NCBI RefSeq assembly: GCF_035984545.1 | Contig: NZ_JAXCHP010000002.1 | Location: 1 to 64,000 of the forward strand | DNA from: Cryobacterium sp. GrIS_2_6 | Lineage (GTDB): Bacteria > Actinomycetota > Actinomycetes > Actinomycetales > Microbacteriaceae | DNA length: 64,000 nt | Direction: 5' to 3' | In this document: positions 41,954 through 50,216 of the stretch, one piece after another | Numbering within the stretch: the first letter of the stretch is position 1 | How the letters are laid out: every line of letters starts with the position of its first letter | Position numbers and translations under genes: made by a program | Notes under the pieces: model-generated | The model's database searches: none | Told to the model about the DNA's origin: nothing | The model's input: only the letters and a program-made list of their open reading frames with translations

Positions 41954-42234
41954 TCGATCTTGCCCACCGCATCAGCTTGGGCCAGCAACCGGGCCAGAAT
42001 ACCGTTCCAGGTGCCATCGCCGCTGAAGCGCCGATGACGTTTCCACACCGTCTGCCATGGACCGAAAACCTCGGGCAGATCCCTCCACGGAATCCCGGCC
42101 CGATACCGGTAAATGATGCCCTCCATCACCCGGCGGTGATCCTGAAACGGACGACCAGGACGACCAGACGACGACGGCATCAACGGCTCGATCCGAGCCC
42201 ACTCACTGTCAGACAACACGGCAGTACGAGACAT
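41815..42234 (-). CDS. IS5-family transposase, first frame (DUF4096-type)
   Basis: A 139-residue product starting MSRTAVLSDSEWARIEPLMP with GIIYRYRAGIPWRDLPEVFG and WQTVWKRHRRFSGDGTW, the N-terminal DUF4096-like domain of IS427-group transposases. It reaches EVSVDSTV with the first catalytic Asp, then loses homology at about 41915, where the second frame takes over. Programmed frameshifting or a mutation could explain this. Confidence 0.8.
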   Translation of the reverse strand: MSRTAVLSDSEWARIEPLMPSSSGRPGRPFQDHRRVMEGIIYRYRAGIPWRDLPEVFGPWQTVWKRHRRFSGDGTWNGILARLLAQADAVGKIDWEVSVDSTVASTRDESSARHRGPCRITRIFWKSLLIMPLAGPAVV

Positions 42235-42266
42235 GCATCAATTCTGCCCAAAACCCTCACCAGACA

Positions 42267-42677
42267 TTAGGAGACACGCCCTAGCCCTTCGGGCGTTCGG
42301 GGCCAGTGTCGCTCGACGGCGTCAATGCCTGCCCGGCGAGTCGCGAAACGGAGAGCGAACGCGACCACGATGGCATCATCCGCGTAGCCGAGAACCGGGA
42401 TGAAATCAGGGATCAGGTCAATGGGTGACAGCAGGTAGGCCAGGAGAACGCCAAGCCAAATACGAACACCAACCGACACGGATCGATCACAGGTGAGGCG
42501 TTTCAGAAGCCGGGCGACGTCAGGGGCAAGGCGAAGGAGGTCACGAAGCAAAGCACCGCCGGGATGCCGGCGGCGCTCGATCCAGAGGAGCAGGACAAGG
42601 GCCAGCCAGAGCACGAGCAACCCCCCGAGCACGCCCAGAGCGATTTCCCACCAGGATGTCATGACTTGCATCCGCAA
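42267..42677 (-). CDS. DUF1232/YkvA-family protein, end rewritten by an IS
   Basis: A 136-residue protein with an N-terminal membrane helix ([21 protein letters not shown]) and the DUF1232 core, [20 protein letters not shown]. The family is widespread and its role is unknown. The last residues, GLGRVS, and the TAA stop lie inside the terminal repeat of the IS5 element (GGGCGTGTCTCCTAA), so the IS insertion replaced the native C-terminus. The core is complete, so function may persist. The ATG at 42677 is used; M6 is an alternative. Confidence 0.82.
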   Translation of the reverse strand: MRMQVMTSWWEIALGVLGGLLVLWLALVLLLWIERRRHPGGALLRDLLRLAPDVARLLKRLTCDRSVSVGVRIWLGVLLAYLLSPIDLIPDFIPVLGYADDAIVVAFALRFATRRAGIDAVERHWPRTPEGLGRVS

Positions 42678-42861
42678 AATAGAGTCCCCGCCCGTCGAGC
42701 AACATCGAGCAGAAGGCTGACGTCATGCTCTGATTCTGACAGTGGACACGTCACCCTTTCGCCGCACGTTCGCCCACCTGCCCCAGATCACATGTCACGA
42801 AGGACAGGGGGGCAAGCCATACGCATCCTCGCGGAGTCAGGTCGTTAGACCCGCGGCTCTG

Positions 42862-43146
42862 TTACTGGCCTTGAGTGTTGGCGAAGGCAGAAAGAAGCTC
42901 CCCGATGCGGTGGTCGCGATCCAGGGGGTGCCGAAGGGGCATTGCCGTATTGAGCCGGTAGGTGTTGCGGCGACCTTCGCGTTCGCGGTCCAGGTAGCCC
43001 GCCTCCTCCAGCTCGGTGACGATGCGCTGCGCCGCTCGCTCAGTAATACCGACCTGAACGGCGACGTCGCGTAGCCGCACGTTCGGGTTGTCCGCCACGC
43101 ACAGCAACACGTGGGCGTGATTGGTCAGAAACGTCCAAGTCGCCAT
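42862..43146 (-). CDS. Winged-helix (MarR/ArsR-like) regulator divergent from the dab operon
   Basis: A 94-residue single-domain regulator: MATWTFLTNHAHVLLCVADN, LRDVAVQVGITERAAQRIVT (recognition helix), DREREGRRNTYRLN (wing) and APLRHP-like MPLRHPLDRDH. This small type is common in Actinobacteria as a one-domain repressor without an obvious ligand pocket. The ATG at 43146 was chosen because MATWTFLTNH starts the conserved fold. It is transcribed away from dabB with 106 bp between the starts, containing a palindrome, so control of the carbon-uptake operon is likely. Confidence 0.8.
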   Translation of the reverse strand: MATWTFLTNHAHVLLCVADNPNVRLRDVAVQVGITERAAQRIVTELEEAGYLDREREGRRNTYRLNTAMPLRHPLDRDHRIGELLSAFANTQGQ

Positions 43147-43200
43147 CTTTTGATTATCTCCCACCCGACGAGCTTCTCCCTACACTCAATTCCCGACATT

Positions 43201-43217
43201 AAACATGTGCTATGTTT
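43201..43217. promoter_or_regulatory. Palindrome between the regulator and dabB
   Basis: AAACAT-GTGCT-ATGTTT is a perfect 6-5-6 inverted repeat in an AT-rich patch, 36 bp upstream of the dabB start and 55 bp upstream of the divergent regulator. It is a good candidate operator. Confidence 0.6.
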
Positions 43218-43252
43218 TTCCTGTTTTGTAGATCGTGTTTAGAGAGGTGCTG

Positions 43253-44797
43253 ATGTCTGATTGGCTTGTTGTGGGTGGTGTGACCCTGACGCCGTGGATC
43301 GCGGGGCTCTGCGCCGCGCTCCTCGGCTGGGCTGGGGTGAGCGGGGACAGGGTGGCCCGCCTGTCGGCGACCGTAGTCGGGGTCGGGTTCGTCGCGACTC
43401 TCACGGTCGCTATCGCATCCGTTGCCGCGCCGCACCAGAGTGAGCAGGTGGTGTTCGGGTCCACCTCCGTGCACCTGGATGCCTTGGCGTTGATCTTGTC
43501 GATGCTGGTGCTGGGACTCAGCGCGCTGATCCAGGTCTTCGCGATCCGTTACCTACGGGGTGATCTTCGACAGGTATGGTTTGTCGTCGCAGCCAACCTG
43601 CTCACCGGTTTCACCGTGTTGATGGTCTGCGCTGGGTCGGTCGCCCTGTTCACCGTGGCCTGGATCGGAGCGGGGGCGGCCCTCGTTCTGCTCTTGGCAA
43701 CCTATCGGCCGCTTGCGCAGGCCCGCGATGGGATCCGGCGCACCGGATCCAGGTTCATGATCGCTGACACTGTCTTCCTGATCCCTGTCGCCATCCTGCT
43801 GGTCACCGCCAGAGGAGATATCCCCCTGGACCAGCTTGGTGACGTCTCGAAGTCGTTGCCGTTGCCGCTTCAGCTGACGTTTGCCGCGCTGCTCGTGATC
43901 TCGGCGTTAGCTCGTTCAAGCCAGATCCCTTTCCAGGGTTGGTTGCCGTTCACGTTGGCGGCGCCCACGCCTGTGTCCGCGCTGATGCACGCCGGCGTGG
44001 TGAACGCCGGTGCCATCCTGTTGATCCGATTCGCCCCGGCGATCGCGCCACACCAGGCCGTCATGATCGGGGTGTTCGTCGCCGGTGCAGTGACCCTGGT
44101 CTACGCATCGGCGGCCCGCCTGGTCCGGCCGGATGTGAAGGGCCGGTTGGTGTTCTCAACAATGGCGCAGATGGGGTTCATGATCATGGCCTGCGGTTTG
44201 GGAGTGTTCGCGGCAGCAATCTTCCATCTGGTCGCCCACTCCCTGTTCAAATCCACCCTCTTCCTCGGGGCCGGCATGGGAGTGCGACAGCACGCCGTCG
44301 ACCGAGACCTTCCACCCCGAAAGAACTACTCGCCGTTCACACTCGCTGCAGCCGTGACCCTGTCGGTGCTGGTGCCATTGGCGTCGCTGTCTGCAGCCGA
44401 ATGGGTGTTCTCCCCCGCAGTGTCAACGGCCAGTACCGCTCTACTCGTGTTCGTTGCCGTGACCGCCAGCGTTGCTCTGGGCACAGCACTGAGCACCAAT
44501 TTCTCGACCCGAACGTTCCTCACCGGCACGGCATCGATAGTGGTGCTGGCGTTCGGATATGTGGCTCTCCTGCAGTTATTCACAGCGGCGTTGGAACCCG
44601 CGACCACCATCAACGCAGGTCCGGCCTGGCTACTGGCCTTGCCCGCCGTCGGCCTCATCGCGGTCCAACTGCTTTCCCGCAACCCGCGCCAGTTTGCACA
44701 CCTGCGTGACCTCGTTTACACCAGGACCGTGACGACCACCCTTCCCCGCCCGCCAGCTATCCCCCGCCCGTCTGTGACCACAGGAGTGTTGTCATGA
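43253..44797 (+). CDS. dabB: DabB: NuoL-like membrane subunit of the DAB inorganic-carbon uptake complex
   Basis: A 514-residue protein with about 13-14 membrane helices, related to the proton-pumping subunits of complex I and Mrp antiporters. Typical motifs are SSQIPFQGWLPFTLAAPTPVSALMHAGVVNAG (with the conserved Lys position replaced, as in DabB-like proteins) and FHLVAHSLFKSTLFLGAG. With DabA it forms a complex that drives CO2 hydration and bicarbonate accumulation using a cation gradient (shown in Halothiobacillus). The ATG at 43253 has AGAGAGG upstream. Its stop overlaps the dabA start (ATGA), so the subunits are coupled. Confidence 0.92.
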   Translation: MSDWLVVGGVTLTPWIAGLCAALLGWAGVSGDRVARLSATVVGVGFVATLTVAIASVAAPHQSEQVVFGSTSVHLDALALILSMLVLGLSALIQVFAIRYLRGDLRQVWFVVAANLLTGFTVLMVCAGSVALFTVAWIGAGAALVLLLATYRPLAQARDGIRRTGSRFMIADTVFLIPVAILLVTARGDIPLDQLGDVSKSLPLPLQLTFAALLVISALARSSQIPFQGWLPFTLAAPTPVSALMHAGVVNAGAILLIRFAPAIAPHQAVMIGVFVAGAVTLVYASAARLVRPDVKGRLVFSTMAQMGFMIMACGLGVFAAAIFHLVAHSLFKSTLFLGAGMGVRQHAVDRDLPPRKNYSPFTLAAAVTLSVLVPLASLSAAEWVFSPAVSTASTALLVFVAVTASVALGTALSTNFSTRTFLTGTASIVVLAFGYVALLQLFTAALEPATTINAGPAWLLALPAVGLIAVQLLSRNPRQFAHLRDLVYTRTVTTTLPRPPAIPRPSVTTGVLS

Positions 44798-47220
44798 ATT
44801 TGATTCTTCGCGCCCAGGTGGCCACAGCCGCTCACGCCATTGTGCCGTCCTGGCCGGTGGAGTCCTTCATCGCGGTGAACCCTCTCGCAGGCCACGAACC
44901 TCGCCCATTCGAGGCCGCCGCCACCCCGGGCGTGGTCCTGACCCGATCCCGAGACGCCTACCTTGCCGACGCGGACCGCGGCCGCATCGTCGATGCCGAC
45001 CTTGAAGCAGCCCTGGCCGAGCGTGTTCCCGAACTGGCCGGGAAGCTCACCATCGGCGGGAAAAGCGTGTCCGCGGTGAGCGTGGCGGTCCTGGACATGA
45101 AGAGTGCGGAGTGGAATTCCCCCGCCGCAGCCGAATCATCGGCGCCCTGGCTGGACGAGTACCTGGCCACCTGGGTTTCGTCCTACCTGAACCCGGACCC
45201 GCTCTGGGCCATGCCGCACAAGCAGCAGGGCTTCTACCAGGCGTGGCGAGCTCTGGCCCGCCGGGACCCGTCACTCCCGCGAACGGCGCGCCGGATGGTG
45301 GCCGAATTGCCCGTCGAGCCTGACGCCGCACTGGCGTGGGCGCTGGTCAGGCTCGGGGTCGCGGCGGAGGAGGTTACGGAGACGCTCCGAGCCGAGCTCC
45401 AGTACCTGCCGGGCTGGGTCGGCCACATCAAGTGGCGGGCCGAGAAGATTGGGGACATCGACCTGCTCTCCTACCTGGGTGTGAGATTGACCATCCAAGC
45501 CGTCCTCGACACAACACCTCTCCCGTCGTCACGCGAACCCCTGATAGCCGAGGAGGCCCAAACGACCCTGTGGCACCGGGCCGAGCACGTTGCCCGGTCG
45601 ATCGGCAGTCGAGGAGACCGGGACGACATCGCGGCAGTGAGCCGGGTCTTGGCCACCCATCCGGTGCCCGACCACGCGCTGACGTGGCAGAAGGCCTACG
45701 AGCTGCACTACCGCGCCACCCTGATGCCGTCCCTCAGGGACACCGATCCCGTTACCCCTCGTCCCCAACTGCAACTAGTGATGTGCATTGACCCCCGGTC
45801 CGAAGGAATGCGGCGTCACATCGAGGTCCTCCCCGAAGTGGAAACGTTCGGGTTCGCCGGATTCTTCGGCGTCCCCGTGCGCTTCTCCCGGTACAGAGCC
45901 CGCGGGGCCGTGAATTCTTTGCCGGCCCTCCTGACCGCCCGCCACCACCTGACCGAACACCCGACCGACCCGGCGAAGGCTGAAGACCACATCATGCGCG
46001 GTCGCACCCGGGACGCGCTCCGTCAGTCGACCCACCGCGCCGACTCGGGCACAGTGACACCGTTCGCCTTCGCGGAGGTATCCGGATGGCTGTACGGCGC
46101 CGTCAGCGTGCTGCGCACCCTCACCCCGACATTGCAGGCCCGAATCCACCGATTCCTGACCCCATCGACGGTCACTCTGCCGAGCAACGTGTCAGTCGCC
46201 GACGCGTTCACGCTGGAGGAGCGGGCCGCGATGGCGGAAACCGCGGTGCGGATGATGGGCATCGGCCAGTTCGCCCCTCTGGTCGTGCTCGCCGGTCACG
46301 CATCCGAGTCGATGAACAACCTGTACCAGTCAGCGTTGGATTGTGGCGCCTGCGGCGGCAACCCTGGAGCGGCGAACGCCCGCGCCTCCGCCGCCATCTT
46401 CAACGCCCCCGACGTACGCGCCCTCCTGGCGGCCCGTGGAATCGACATCCCTTCCGACAGTTTCTTCATCGCGGCGGAGCACAACACCGTCACCGACGCC
46501 GTGACACTCCTGGACCGGCACCTCATTCCGCCGAGCCACGTCGATGTGGCGCGAACCTTTGACCGGGCCCAGCACACAGCAGCCGAGATGCTGGTCAGGG
46601 AACGCGCACAGGACCTGCCCGGGGCATCCCCGCACTCGCCCGCCCGGGTCCAGGGGCGCGCCCACGACTGGGCGGAAGTGTATCCAGAGCTGGGTCTTGC
46701 TGGAAACGCCGCCATGATCATCGGACCGCGTCAGATGACCCGCGGCGTCAACCTGGACCGGCGGGTGTTCCTCCACTCGTATCAGGCAGAGTTGGACCTG
46801 GAGGGTGCCGCGCTGGAAACGATCATGACCGCACCCTTGGTAGTCGCCCAGTGGATCAACCACCAGTATTACTTCTCCGCCCTCAACCCCGCCACCTTGG
46901 GCGCCGGAACCAAAACCATCCACAACGCCATCGGCACTATCGGTGTTCTCACCGGCCACACCGGCGACCTGCGCCGCGGCCTGCCGTGGCAATCCGTCGG
47001 CCTCGGCGACCAACTTTTCCACGAACCGATGCGCCTGACCGTCATCATCCAAGCGCCCCTGGACAGCATCGGCCGCATCGTCTCCCGCAACCAGGTGCTG
47101 CGTAACCTGTTCGACAACGACTGGATCACCCTCATCGCACGCAACGAACCCGCAACCCCCTGGCACCGCTACGCCCCGTACGGCTGGACGGCCGCCCCCG
47201 CCACGCTGAAAGGAAGATGA
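44794..47220 (+). CDS. dabA: DabA (DUF2309): catalytic subunit of the DAB inorganic-carbon uptake complex
   Basis: An 808-residue DUF2309 protein with a beta-carbonic-anhydrase-like active site. The predicted zinc ligands are present: Cys331 and Asp333 in VMCIDPRSEGMRRHIE, His502 in VVLAGHASESMNN, and Cys517 in DCGACGGNPGAANARA. Spacings are close to those of the characterised Halothiobacillus DabA. The N-terminus (VPSWPVESFIAVNPLAGHEP) is also typical. It is soluble but membrane-bound through DabB. The ATG at 44794 overlaps the dabB stop, and its own stop overlaps the PII-like gene. All key residues are intact, so an active complex is expected. Confidence 0.94.
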   Translation: MNLILRAQVATAAHAIVPSWPVESFIAVNPLAGHEPRPFEAAATPGVVLTRSRDAYLADADRGRIVDADLEAALAERVPELAGKLTIGGKSVSAVSVAVLDMKSAEWNSPAAAESSAPWLDEYLATWVSSYLNPDPLWAMPHKQQGFYQAWRALARRDPSLPRTARRMVAELPVEPDAALAWALVRLGVAAEEVTETLRAELQYLPGWVGHIKWRAEKIGDIDLLSYLGVRLTIQAVLDTTPLPSSREPLIAEEAQTTLWHRAEHVARSIGSRGDRDDIAAVSRVLATHPVPDHALTWQKAYELHYRATLMPSLRDTDPVTPRPQLQLVMCIDPRSEGMRRHIEVLPEVETFGFAGFFGVPVRFSRYRARGAVNSLPALLTARHHLTEHPTDPAKAEDHIMRGRTRDALRQSTHRADSGTVTPFAFAEVSGWLYGAVSVLRTLTPTLQARIHRFLTPSTVTLPSNVSVADAFTLEERAAMAETAVRMMGIGQFAPLVVLAGHASESMNNLYQSALDCGACGGNPGAANARASAAIFNAPDVRALLAARGIDIPSDSFFIAAEHNTVTDAVTLLDRHLIPPSHVDVARTFDRAQHTAAEMLVRERAQDLPGASPHSPARVQGRAHDWAEVYPELGLAGNAAMIIGPRQMTRGVNLDRRVFLHSYQAELDLEGAALETIMTAPLVVAQWINHQYYFSALNPATLGAGTKTIHNAIGTIGVLTGHTGDLRRGLPWQSVGLGDQLFHEPMRLTVIIQAPLDSIGRIVSRNQVLRNLFDNDWITLIARNEPATPWHRYAPYGWTAAPATLKGR

Positions 47221-47540
47221 CCATGAACAACTTGACTCATATGACCCGGCTTGAGGTTGTCGTGCCCGCCCGCGACGCCCCCGCAATCCGCGAACTGATC
47301 ACATCCGCCGGAGCCACCGGCTACACGTCCGTGTCAGGGGTGTCCGGAATCGGACACCATGGCCAGCACTCCGGGGCTTTGCTCTTCAACGAATACGACA
47401 CCCTCACCATGCTCATCACCGTCCTACCGCCCGACAACGCCGGCGAGCTGATCGACGCCGTCCAGGAACTTCTCAGCACCTCCAGTGGTGTCATGTTCGT
47501 CTCCGACACCTACGTCTCCAGGCCCGACTACTTCCAATGA
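47217..47540 (+). CDS. PII-like signalling protein of the dab operon
   Basis: A 107-residue PII-fold protein: MTRLEVVVPARDAPAIRELI, GATGYTSVSGVSGIGHHGQH (short T-loop region), YDTLTMLITVLPPDNAGELI, SSGVMFVSDTYVSRPDYF. PII-like proteins such as SbtB and CPII sense nucleotides or bicarbonate and control inorganic-carbon transporters. The ATG at 47217 overlaps the dabA stop and its stop overlaps the next ORF, so it is made with DabA. It is probably the regulator of the transporter; the ligand is unknown. Confidence 0.88.
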   Translation: MTMNNLTHMTRLEVVVPARDAPAIRELITSAGATGYTSVSGVSGIGHHGQHSGALLFNEYDTLTMLITVLPPDNAGELIDAVQELLSTSSGVMFVSDTYVSRPDYFQ

Positions 47541-48379
47541 CCCGACCCCGCACGGCCTACATTGGACGCGCGATCACCTTCGCCACGATGCACGGCAAAG
47601 AATTGCTCGCCCACGACGCATTCCAGAACTTACTGGGTGCGACCGGCACCGCGGCGACGGGCATCGACACCGACCAATTTGGAACATTCGCCGGCGACAT
47701 CCCCCGACCCCTCAGCCCGCGCGACTCAGCCCGTGCGAAAGCCCAACTCGGCATGCAGATCGCCGGAACCGGCCTCGGCCTCGCCTCCGAAGGCACCTTC
47801 ACCTCCGGATTCGGACTGATCGTGGAGAACATTGAACTTCTCGTATTCATTGACAACACCCTGGGCCTGGAAATTGTCTAAGGCAGCGTCACCACCTCGC
47901 CAGTAGCCGGAGGACGACGCATCGCCAGCGCCCGCGAAGCCCTCACGTTCGCGTCAGCCATCGGCTTCCCGGGCCAAGGAGTGATCCTGCAGAGCACCCA
48001 AAACAACCACACGACCGCCCACAAAAATATCACCCAACTCGAGGTCCTCGGCGGCACCACTGAAGCTCTTCTGAAACAGCACCACTCCATCGTGATACTT
48101 CCGGACTACCGCGCCCACAAGGCACCGTCCCGCGCCGCAGCCATCCGGACGCTCTGAGAAAAAATGGCCCAGCGACTTGCAACAGAGTGTCCGCACTGCC
48201 GGGCGCCCGGGTTTGGCCACATCAACGTCGAACGCGGCGCGCCTTGCTCCTTCTACGGATCGGCAACCCAGACCATCGCAGCCGATATCCACGGCTGCGG
48301 CCGGTGCAGTTACCGAACCCGGACCCCACGAAATCACGCTCGCACAGATCCAAAATGGTGCGATTACTGTAACCCTTAA
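47537..48379 (+). pseudogene. DUF6671-type protein with two in-frame stops
   Basis: One frame of 280 codons keeps family-like sequence throughout: ITFATMHGKELLAHDAFQNL, GIDTDQFGTFAGDIPRPLSP, LVFIDNTLGLEIV, then a TAA (47879), GRRIASAREALTFASAIGFP, HHSIVILPDYRAHKAPSRAA, a TGA (about 48156), EKMAQRLATECPHCRAPGFG and the terminal WCDYCNP with paired cysteines. The first part could be made as a 114-residue protein. Two nonsense changes without frameshifts suggest recent inactivation. It overlaps the PII-like stop by ATGA, so it belonged to the dab operon. Confidence 0.8.
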
Positions 48380-48619
48380 GCTGGCAGCCCAACCGATAAC
48401 GTACTCCATGCCGGCGGCGATCGATAAATACTTCTTCCAAGTTCCCAGATGCATTCTTGCTGAGGCCATTACGTAGCCCGGCCGTCACCTGATAGCCACC
48501 AACAGCCGAATCCAGAATGCAGTGCACATGATCTATCCAGCTTCATCCATGCCGGTCCTGCTGTTCTGCTACGACGTCTCCGAGCTCTCGCCCAGCGTCA
48601 GGCGGCCGGCGAGGTGGGC

Positions 48620-49240
48620 GGCATCTGAAGCCCGGCCGTGGACACTGAGCTGGCGGGCGCCGCCGACGAGCTGCACCTCGGGTCGGTCGCGACGGCGCTC
48701 GAGCCGGGCGCGTCTAACGTGGCACGCCTGCTGGAAACCAGCCGCGCGGCGGCCACCATCACGTTTGATCTGAACATCCGGCCGGCGCTGATCCATGACT
48801 CTGTGGCCGCCCAGTCGAGGGCGGCGTAGTTTACGCGCCTCGCCGACGTCGCGAAGGTCAGCGACGAAGACCTGTTCTGGGTGCACCCCGATCGTGATCT
48901 CGCCGAGACGGTAGTGTTCTGTCTGGCCGCCGGGCCGGCCGTTGTGGTGGTCACCCAGGGCGAGGAGAGAGCGTTCGCGCTCAGCTCTCAGGACAGGTGT
49001 GTGTGCGCCTGAAGACGGTGGTCGACACCGTCATTGCCGGCGACACTTTCATGGGTGCCCTCATCGGTGGGCTGATCGACGCAGACTTGATAGGTGCAGA
49101 CCGACGCGCAGCGCTGCGCCGGCTTCCGCTTAGCCTTCTCGAATAGATCCTGCAGCACAATGCTGCCGCGGCAGCACTCACGGCCTCGTGCCCCGGGGCC
49201 GCCCCGTCTACCCGCGCGCCGCAACGTGACGCCTACCTCA
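48620..49240 (+). pseudogene. Fructokinase (PfkB family) pseudogene
   Basis: Pieces of a ribokinase-fold sugar kinase appear in order but in different frames and with stops: ELHLGSVATALEPGASNVAR, ITFDLNIRPALIHD, LADVAKVSDEDLFWVHPDRD, AAGPAVVVVTQGEERAFAL, then VVDTVIAGDTFMGALIGGL (signature 2 with the catalytic Asp; the preceding Gly-Ala is Ile-Ala). The N-terminal third is missing. Position next to the dab operon looks accidental. Confidence 0.78.
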
Positions 49241-49243
49241 GGG

Positions 49244-50059
49244 TCAGGTGCGCGCCGGCGCCCCGTCGCGGGAGCGCTCGATGTCGGCGAACGTGGGGTC
49301 GTCGTCGAAAGACTTGATGCGCGCTACCTGGAAGATGATCAGCGCATAGACGGCCTTGGCCAGGATATCGGCGATCGAGTAGCCGACCTGTTTGTAGACC
49401 CAGGCATCAGGACCGGCGATGCTCAGCAGCGGCAACAGATAGGCGATCGGATAGACGCCCCAGCTCAGCAACAGCAAGAAGCGCAGCTGGCTCAGGATGC
49501 GTCGCACGCCCACGGGCTGCTGGTTCAGCGACTTACTCAGCTGCACGAACAAGACATAGAGAATGTAGGCGAACGGGACGGTTGACAGCAATCCGAACAG
49601 GCCACGGAGACCGTTGTCGCCACTGATCTCGCCGGGGTAGCCGAGGATGATCATGAGCGCGGCAGCCGGAACGAGCCGCACGAGAAGACCCCGCTGCACC
49701 GACCGGGCCAGCGCGAGCACGGCGATGAGCTCGACCAGCAGCAAGGGCACGGTGAGGAGCCAGTCCACGTAACGGTAGCCCTCATTGAATCCCGCCCCGG
49801 CGGCCTGAGCGTAGTCGCCTCGGCCACCCACGGCGTCGGTCACGAATGCCGCCTTGAACGAATCGAAGATGCGGAAGTAGTGGTACGCGGCGATACCGCA
49901 GACCACGATGGCGACTGTGATTGCCTGCCGGTACCGAGGCAGGATGCGCGGCAGCGCGATCAGGAGGTACACCGCCGTGAACAGTTGCGCGGCGATCACC
50001 AGCGAAAGAAAGTTGTAGACGGTGTCGTATTGACCAAGCGAGAGAATGTCGGGAATCAT
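49244..50059 (-). CDS. Microbial (type 1) rhodopsin, proton-pump type
   Basis: A 271-residue seven-helix retinal protein. Helix G has the Schiff-base Lys235 (SIADILAKAVYALI) with Asp231 as counterion partner. Helix C reads RYVDWLLTVPLLLVE, giving Arg96, Asp99 (acceptor), Thr103 and Glu110 (donor), a DTE pattern typical of outward proton pumps. Leu107 at the tuning position suggests green absorption. His60 (AAYHYFR) could pair with Asp99 as in proteorhodopsin. GYPGE and STVPF in helices D-E recall xanthorhodopsin-like proteins. The ATG at 50059 is used. It is divergent from a MarR gene across a palindrome. Retinal synthesis genes are not in the window. Confidence 0.95.
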   Translation of the reverse strand: MIPDILSLGQYDTVYNFLSLVIAAQLFTAVYLLIALPRILPRYRQAITVAIVVCGIAAYHYFRIFDSFKAAFVTDAVGGRGDYAQAAGAGFNEGYRYVDWLLTVPLLLVELIAVLALARSVQRGLLVRLVPAAALMIILGYPGEISGDNGLRGLFGLLSTVPFAYILYVLFVQLSKSLNQQPVGVRRILSQLRFLLLLSWGVYPIAYLLPLLSIAGPDAWVYKQVGYSIADILAKAVYALIIFQVARIKSFDDDPTFADIERSRDGAPART

Positions 50060-50096
50060 GAGCTACTCCATCGGGGTTTGTCAGTACCTGATATGT

Positions 50097-50109
50097 CTTA
50101 CTGAGTAAG
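50097..50109. promoter_or_regulatory. Palindromic operator between rhodopsin and MarR genes
   Basis: CTTACT-G-AGTAAG is a perfect 6-1-6 palindrome, 37 bp from the rhodopsin start and 107 bp from the MarR start, followed by AT-rich sequence. Such short palindromes are typical MarR sites. It differs from the one upstream of ubiD (CTTAACT-AGTTAAG) but shares CTTA/TAAG ends. Confidence 0.65.
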
Positions 50110-50216
50110 TTACCTAAACTTTAAACTACATTATGAGCTTGTTTGGGAAGGATTCGATAGAGTACGTTCCACCCACCGTGAGTGACACGACTCGCTCCGG
50201 GCCGACCGGAGGAGAC

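Larger units (their letters stand above)
41375..42281 (-). mobile_element. IS5-family (IS427-like) element, 3'-truncated
   Basis: The upstream end is intact, with the inward-reading repeat GGGCGTGTCTCCTAATGTCT at 42281. Two overlapping frames (41815-42234 and 41375-41953) encode the transposase. The downstream end lacks a matching repeat and runs straight into the IS256-A end, so the C-terminus of the transposase and the left repeat are gone. Confidence 0.8.

Noticed and set aside
47879..48158. Stop-codon recoding (readthrough or selenocysteine) in the DUF6671 ORF
   Set aside because: The two stops are different (TAA and TGA), there is no SECIS-like hairpin that I can see, and the positions are not expected to hold Cys or Sec. 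Recent inactivation is simpler.
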